Source: Aspergillus flavus
Lineage: Eukaryota; Ascomycota; Eurotiomycetes; Eurotiales; Aspergillaceae
Reading direction: 5' to 3'
Assembly (NCBI RefSeq): GCF_009017415.1
Contig: NC_092408.1
Coordinates: 2,294,001-2,358,000, forward strand
DNA: 64,000 nucleotides
Both the position numbers and the translations under genes were made by a program. Shown here piece by piece: positions 57,901-64,000 of the stretch. A model generated the notes under the pieces. It saw only the letters and a list, made by a program, of their open reading frames with translations. It was not told the origin of the DNA and did not search any database. Position 1 is the stretch's first letter. Each line of letters starts with the position of its first letter.

Positions 57901-59926
57901 GACGATCCATATTACTAGTATTAACCAGCTAAGGCAGTGGAGGTCCTCTGATGGCGAAGACCGCCACGGTCAACGTGTGGGCGCGTGTGGTGAGGAGGGG
58001 TGGAGACAGCAGTTTCGTATTCCCCCCACCTAAATTGTATTGGTCAAAGGCAATAGATGATCGGACGCTGGGATACATACTCCTAGTACACAGTAATAAG
58101 TATACTTACTCCGTAGAAGTTGGGTCAAGGGGTGCCGAATCGGATGGGACTGGAGTCAGCCTGCCATGACTCGCAGTGGATCGAATGTTGTGACGCGTGA
58201 CTGTGTGGAGCAAATCAACTAGACTGGACAACACCCACTCATGGAGCTCGTTTGTTCTTGCTTGACAAGGTAAGAGTCTACGTACTAGCTCGAAAGTCGT
58301 CTAAGAGGTCAGGCACGTATCCATGTAAGTCTTAGGCACTGTGGTAGACATTCGTCGCCAGCCGCGGCTGTCGCGAAGAGTGAGGCACATTCTCATTGAC
58401 GCCAAGGAATCCATCCAGCCGGGGCCTTCCAGCAAATGAGATACTACGTGGTTAGTAATTCCACACTATTGATCGGCTGCGGACGGTCCGTTCTGTAGCT
58501 CTGCCGGCGAACCCTTGTCATAAACTTTGCGGTACTTCTGTCACCCGCACGGTTTCTGTGGCTATACTCAGGAAACCCTCCCATTGGATGTTGAATGCTA
58601 AATAGTTGTCCTCAAGCCAGTCCCATCTATACTCCGTATACGTATATGACTATATTTCTGTTCTCTCATGCTGTGTGCATATGTAGGGTATACGAGCTGA
58701 TTTCGAACCATCCATGGCACTTTGTCTCAATGTCCCTGACCCCGAGCGTCCTCAGCTCCCTCGGCTTAACAGCAATTTATCGGAGCTCTCGGGCACCCTG
58801 CGCATTTCTGCAGCCAGTCTTAAAATTCCCATCCGCTCCGAGGCTGCATGTGGCTTACCCTCTGTGTAGATGTCCCCGGCAGGACTGCAAGATGCCTGCC
58901 GCATCGGCCGGCCCCATGCAAATAATAAATGGAAGAACTCCTGGGTGCCGACGAAAACAATGAATATGATGAAGCACCTAACTAGCTTGAAAGGTGCCCA
59001 GATGTTAGAATAAAAATATATATATCGGGACCCTATGATCAGGTCTGGGACCAAAAACAAATGAGATGCTTCCAGTCTCAAAGATCTACATCCTTTCGGG
59101 TCATGGTGCTGATCGGTCCACTAGTGAGGAGAGTGTTGACCGTCAGCCTTGAAACTGCTTCTCTCTAGTGGTCGGCTGGGTTCCAAAGGTTCAGGTGCCT
59201 GCGTAGATGACAAGGGTATCCTAGTTGACTAATCCTTTTCTCTCCCTTGTTGTTTTTCTTTTCTTTTCCTTTTTTTGGGGGGCGCGCGCGCGAAATACAG
59301 GTAGTATGTACCCAAGATTAGGTTAACTATCACAGTCCTTAACAATATTGATCATCCATGTTTTTATATTCCCTGAGAAACTAGAAAGACTCCCAAAGTG
59401 GAAATTCCGATATTTACAATAGTCTAGTACCTGACTAAAGGGTACTCCTCCTCCCTCCGTACGCAGCCAAGCGGCCACTTTGTAGCCGGCCTTTTTTGGC
59501 CAGGCTGAAACCCTTATCCCTCGTCTTGGTTTGGTTTGTCTGACTGGCCAATGCTCCAGCCCACCCTCCAGGACCGCTGTGTCAGATGATCTATGATTAC
59601 ATAGCGGTTATGGTGTATTACAAGGCTGTTGTATTTGATACTCCTCTCACCATCGCAAACAGCAATTATGAAGACCTCCCGGAGAGAGGTTAAAGGAAAG
59701 AAGAGGGGAGGGTAAGGGAGTAAATAATAAGAGAAAAAAGTCCTAAAGAACATTCATTTTTTTTTTTCTATGATCCATAGACTGGAGCAAGTACACTATA
59801 CATGGTTGCCTTGTAATGAATGGTTCTTGACAGAGTGAAAGTCGTGAAATAACTGTAAACAGCCTTTTTCCTTGTTACCCCTTTGGATTCCATAGATGTT
59901 CCTATCTCATTTCATCTCCCCCCACC

Positions 59927-59958
59927 ACACACACACACCCATATATATATGTGTGTGT
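59927..59958. repeat. Self-complementary (AC)6-(AT)5-(GT)4 tract
   Basis: The order AC repeat, CC, AT repeat, GT repeat makes a near-perfect inverted repeat able to extrude as a hairpin or cruciform. Confidence 0.75.
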
Positions 59959-60042
59959 CTTTCTTTACAGTATGACCATGATGACCACCACAGCGTCCAA
60001 TTAAACGTGGAAAAGGAAAGAAAAGGTGGTAGAAAGTCAAAG

Positions 60043-60075
60043 ACAAGAGAGAGAGAGAGAGAGAAGGGGGGGGGA
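60043..60075 (+). repeat. (AG)n tract followed by a G run
   Basis: About ten AG units end in aagg and a run of G, all in non-coding DNA. Confidence 0.75.
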
Positions 60076-61987
60076 GGTTAAGAATATGGAGTAGATATGC
60101 TTCTATGAACTACGCTACATTATGTAGGTAAACATAGAGATATAGATTCTGAAATTGTTAGCCTCCAAGAGTACAGAATCCATACCAAGTCAAGTATGGA
60201 AGCATAGTACCGCCAATGTGGGTGCGTGATTATCAGCTCGATCGGGACTGTCACACGCATCCCGCGATTGGGCCAAAATAACCACTATTCTCCACGATTG
60301 TCCGTCCCGCCACGACTACTGGGTACTAACTAGTACTTAGTACTTACTACCTCCTACTTTTTCTCCCTCCCCTGCAGCAGTCAATAAAAGTCATCCCCAT
60401 CTATCGCCCCGCCGAGATGGGCAGAAAAGGTAAATGGAGAGATGATCAGGGGGCCGGAGAGCTCACTCATTGCCCCAAGGATGATGAGAGTCGGGACTAG
60501 ACCATAGAACTAGTTGGATTTAGACGGTGGATCTCACTAGGCATGGATTTAGTATGGTCAATGTCTGGGCGAAGTCCAGCTCGTCATTTTTCCATGTCAT
60601 CCAATGTCATCTCATTTGCAGGTGTAAGAAACCATTGAGGAACGATGCCATTACTTCATACTCTCTTTACAACAGAAGCTAGAGGGAAGGAGGGAGAAGA
60701 ATCTAGAGGTCTGGCAGAGAATCAAGTCATCTATCTTTTTTTTTAGGCAGCCTTCGAGTATCTGACAAGGTGAATGAATCCTTATCTTCCACTGGTGCAG
60801 TACACAGTACACACTGCTGGTATAGGCACGGTATCTATGTACCAGTGTCTTGTTGCTAGATATGTATGGTATGGACTGGCATGGATACATCATCAGTACG
60901 ATAGATACGTAAGTAAGTACAGTACTGTTGGAACACTTAGCCTTTTCCGGGTGTTGGTCTCTGTGATCCAGATGAAGCCTTCAGCTAACTCTCAGCTAAC
61001 AGGCTGGATCCCTGTCGTTGTCCACCCCCGCTGCTTCCACTGCTCTGGGACCTCCAAGCAGGAGTGTGGGCGGGAAAAAATAAAAGAAAGGGAAAAAAAA
61101 AAAAGAAAAGAAAAGAAAAGGATTTTTTATTTAATTTTTAATTTTTTTTTTCCTTTTCAAAATAGAATAGAATAAGGGAAAAATAAAACAGGAATTAAAG
61201 ATTAACTTAGTTAAATATTATAATAAAGGTATATGTATATCTAGTTCTAGATCACCACCAACAGATAGAATGTCACGTATGTTAATGTGGATGTGAGTGC
61301 AAAAGACCCAAGGGTTTAGTATATCATACAAAAAGCAACAAACAAAAATAACAAACACACATATACTAAAAAGGGAAAAGAAGAAGGCAAAGACGAAGAC
61401 GAAGAAGAGAAGAGAGATAGAGAAAAGGCAACAACTTGCTTCCATACTCATTACTATCATTACGAACAATATCCTGTCCAGTGTCGTTCATCACACTCAA
61501 CAACTCTCCTTTCCATTATATTTTACTCTCATTCTCTTTTCCCTTATTTGATTCTTTCTTTCTTTCTTCCTTTCTTGATCTTTGCTCGATAATTATCGTT
61601 TCATACGCAGTCCTCTGAGCCTTCTGAACTGCGGAGAATTTGAGATTCTCTATCCGATCGACCTTTTTGATATTTGCTTTTTACCATCGGAAGATCACCT
61701 TCACACTTTATACTTTATTTGCTTGTTCCCGCTCTATTTGCTTCTTTCCTCTAGCATCGATAGACGTCGACGCAGAAACTTCCGCAATCCGCTGTTGACC
61801 ATTGACCATTGAATACCGGTTCGTCTGTGAAGAAAGCCCATCAGTAAGTCTTCCCGTGTTGTTGTCACATATGAACGTGAGAGCTGACATGGAGACAGCG
61901 AGGACAAGAGACGAGTAGATAGCAAAGACGAAGTGATCCTAGGGCAGGTGATCTGGGCATAATTTTTTGCTTCTAATCTCGCCCGAG

Positions 61988-63531
61988 ATGGAAACAGCCG
62001 AGCCTGTGTCCTATGAATTCCCCGGTCATACAATCGGCGCTGTTGCGCCGCGTCGGATGATGACCTCCAATCTTGGTCATAACTTTCCCTTCTATGCAAC
62101 CCCAGCAGCGTCATTCCCACTGCCATTTCACCAGTCATCCTCGACCGCTTATGGATTTGGCCATGCACTCAATCATCACCACCATAACCACCATCAACCC
62201 AGCTATCCTCAGTTCTTCGTGGCCAGCCACGAATCGATCAACTCTCAGCCCATGCGGTTATCGTCAGAGCCACCACCTGTCCAGTCAATCCCTGATATTC
62301 GTCCTGCGAAAAATGCGGTCAATCGCGTATCTAGAGATCCGTTGGTCAAAAATGATCCCAGCTCAAACACACAACAGACTCCCATGGCCCGCTCGTCGAC
62401 CCACGGAGCAGCTGCCCAAAGCAAGAGCCCTAGCGTCAGCGAGATCGAGTTCACCACCGAGGTCGATATACTGATGAAAGCAATCCAGTCCAGAAATAGT
62501 GTCCAGCCGCCGAACACGCAGTCATTGCCGCCTTTACAGCAATTAACACACAGGGGATGCCATGGTTATCCGCAGACCTTTTCTCTTCATCCGTCTGGCA
62601 ATACCCGGTGCAATATGATGGCTGAAGAAGTGCAGTCTCGGTCAGGGAAGAAGCGCAAATATGTCTGTACCCTTCCACACTGTGGAAAGAGCTTTGCTCA
62701 AAAGACTCATTTGGATATTCATACTCGGGCTCACACCGGAGACAAGCCTTTTGTGAGTAGGAAGAAGATTACAACCTGCCGGTGATTATAGCAGAGCCAG
62801 TGGCTGACCATTTTCACTGACAGATCTGCAAGGAACCTTCTTGTGGACAACGTTTCTCACAGCTAGGCAATCTGAAGGTAAGCTCTACTGAACAATCTGT
62901 TCTGTTATGCTAGAGGGAGAAGACAGATTCTAACCCAGGTGCTCACAAACAGACCCATCAGCGACGTCATACTGGCGAGAAACCTTTCTCTTGCGATATA
63001 TGTCAGAAGAGGTTTGCCCAGCGCGGCAATGTCCGTGCCCATAAAATCACACACCAGCATGCCAAGCCATTCACCTGTCTGTTGGACGACTGCGGGAAAC
63101 AATTTACTCAGCTGGGCAATCTCAAGGTGCGATGACCCATGCATTCTAGTACTCGCATAAATTAGCTATGTCGTATCTAACCGGTTGGACAGTCTCACCA
63201 GAATAAGTTTCACGCAACAACATTGCGGGATTTGACATTGAAATTCTCCCAAGTAACAATAGGTGACCCCATGAGCCCGCAAGATAGAAAGTTGTGGGAA
63301 TACTTTGCCACTCTTTACAAGAATAGCAACAAGGGAATAAAGGGTCGTGGAAAGGATCGTAGGATCTCCCCTACCTCTAGGTCAGGACCTGGGAAACGAC
63401 ACCAGACCCTAGGCAACAATGACGACAAGCTGCAACGCCCTATTTATGAGGAATCATCGGTCTACACCGGGGGTTCAAGTAGTGACGAGGAGGATGCGGA
63501 GGCCTATTATATTGATAGACAAAATCATTGA
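61988..63531 (+). CDS. azf1: C2H2 zinc-finger transcription factor, Azf1-like
   Basis: Four exons, 61988-62752, 62824-62877, 62953-63126 and 63193-63531, give 443 aa. The first ~220 residues are disordered, with His-rich (HHHHNHHQ) and Ser/Pro segments. Four C2H2 fingers follow from about residue 225: [64 protein letters not shown] and [24 protein letters not shown]. Introns fall inside or just after fingers. The acceptor at 63192 was chosen over 63201 because it supplies SHQ, restoring the zinc-binding His of finger 4. The order and the KPFTC...TQLGNLKSHQNKFH...LRDLT ending match yeast Azf1, a factor linked to glucose-dependent growth control. The tail is acidic ([14 protein letters not shown]). 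Targets are unknown. Confidence 0.92.
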
Positions 63532-64000
63532 GCCGTACTGGTCTTCTGTTCGATCCTGTTTCTACTTATTCTTGGCTGTGTGTTGCAATGTATTCGGATT
63601 GTTCTACGATACCAGGTTTGTTTATGTTGGATGTTTATGGGAGCCTCTCCGCGATCGAGGCAGCATTGTCGGCCAGTTTACACAAAAAGAATTCTATCCA
63701 AAACTATTGGTGTTGAGTAATTCTTGGTACAAATCTTTTAATCTTTTGTATATGCATCGTTGGTAGGTGAATATCCAACGCGTCGCCACAGGGAGCAGTA
63801 TCAGAATTGCGAGCGCTTGATATGCCTCGACCTTTCAAGTGCAAGCCAATAGTACAGCTAGCATACCTCTTGGCTTGAATCTGCATGCGCAGACCTTGGC
63901 AATGAGAGCTGTTTTTTCGAAGACAGAAGCGCACTATGCGCGTGAAATCAGTTCGGGTAAATATGCTCGGGTGTTCTCATACACCAGGAAGGTAACCCAT
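63532..64000. other. 3' flank of the Azf1-like gene
   Basis: The last 469 bases contain short chance frames on both strands and nothing that supports a further gene within the window. Confidence 0.45.

Larger units (their letters stand above)
54960..61987. other. Second long gene-poor stretch, upstream of the Azf1-like gene
   Basis: Over 7 kb lack any convincing protein gene. Contents: RcoA 3' flank, three exact TACGGAGTA/TACTCCGTA words (55655, 58107, 58630), an A-rich patch (about 56414-56475), a (GC) run near 59281-59292, an AC/AT/GT palindromic microsatellite (59927-59958), an AG run (about 60043-60063) and A/T-rich sequence near 61075-61230. The last ~500 bases are T/C-rich and probably leader of the zinc-finger gene. 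Long upstream regions are common before developmental or nutrient regulators. Confidence 0.5.

Noticed and set aside
58700..58730. Reverse-strand GGTTCGAAATC resembling a tRNA B box.
   Set aside because: No A box at the right distance and no cloverleaf stems; not a tRNA gene.
63193..63201. Alternative acceptor at 63201 for the last exon of the Azf1-like gene.
   Set aside because: It would delete SHQ and remove a zinc-binding His from finger 4; the acceptor at 63192 keeps the finger intact.

Overview
The window is nuclear DNA of a filamentous ascomycete. Genes carry many short introns (mostly 50-90 bases) with GTAWGT-type donors, and intergenic DNA has pyrimidine tracts and microsatellites. 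The protein set (RcoA/Tup1, Azf1-type zinc finger, a sucB-transporter-inuR block) points to Eurotiomycetes, most likely Aspergillaceae; genus is not resolvable by eye. I rebuilt 21 protein genes by joining exons in phase. No tRNA, rRNA, CRISPR array or intact transposon was seen.

Layout. 0.2-3.6 kb: a CYC2-like mitochondrial flavoprotein and an L-type amino-acid permease, divergent. 4.8-12.9 kb: a sugar-use block with an intracellular GH32 invertase (sucB type), an MFS sugar transporter and a Zn2Cys6 activator (inuR candidate). The invertase/transporter promoter holds two adjacent CGG-N8-CGG elements. 14.1-16.0 kb: an amidase. 16.9-34.8 kb: a dense housekeeping run, mostly in alternating divergent and convergent pairs: RFC4, an unknown 179-residue protein, GET4, RAI1/DXO, MOD5, CAF16, ELP2, URM1, a PFK-2/FBPase-2 homologue and TOM40. 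34.8-41.7 kb is gene-poor and AT-rich. 41.7-43.3 kb: GSK-3 kinase. 45.2-48.2 kb: CBP80. 49.3-50.4 kb: ERG3. 52.4-55.0 kb: RcoA/Tup1. 55.0-62.0 kb is a second gene-poor stretch. 62.0-63.5 kb: an Azf1-like C2H2 factor.

Functional links. The sucrose/fructan block looks like a self-contained regulon: enzyme, importer, activator and matching binding sites. Three tRNA-modification genes lie within 7 kb: MOD5 (i6A37), ELP2 (mcm5U34) and URM1 (s2U34). ELP2 and URM1, whose pathways meet on the same uridine, share one 273-base divergent promoter.

Unusual points: a GC-AG intron that alone restores the six-cysteine zinc cluster of the activator; an 8-nt micro-exon in RAI1; two in-frame starts in MOD5 separated by an arginine-rich presequence-like stretch; a PFK-2/FBPase-2 protein whose phosphatase RHG motif reads RAG; and a 9-mer, TACGGAGTA, found eight times in non-coding DNA where about 0.5 would be expected.
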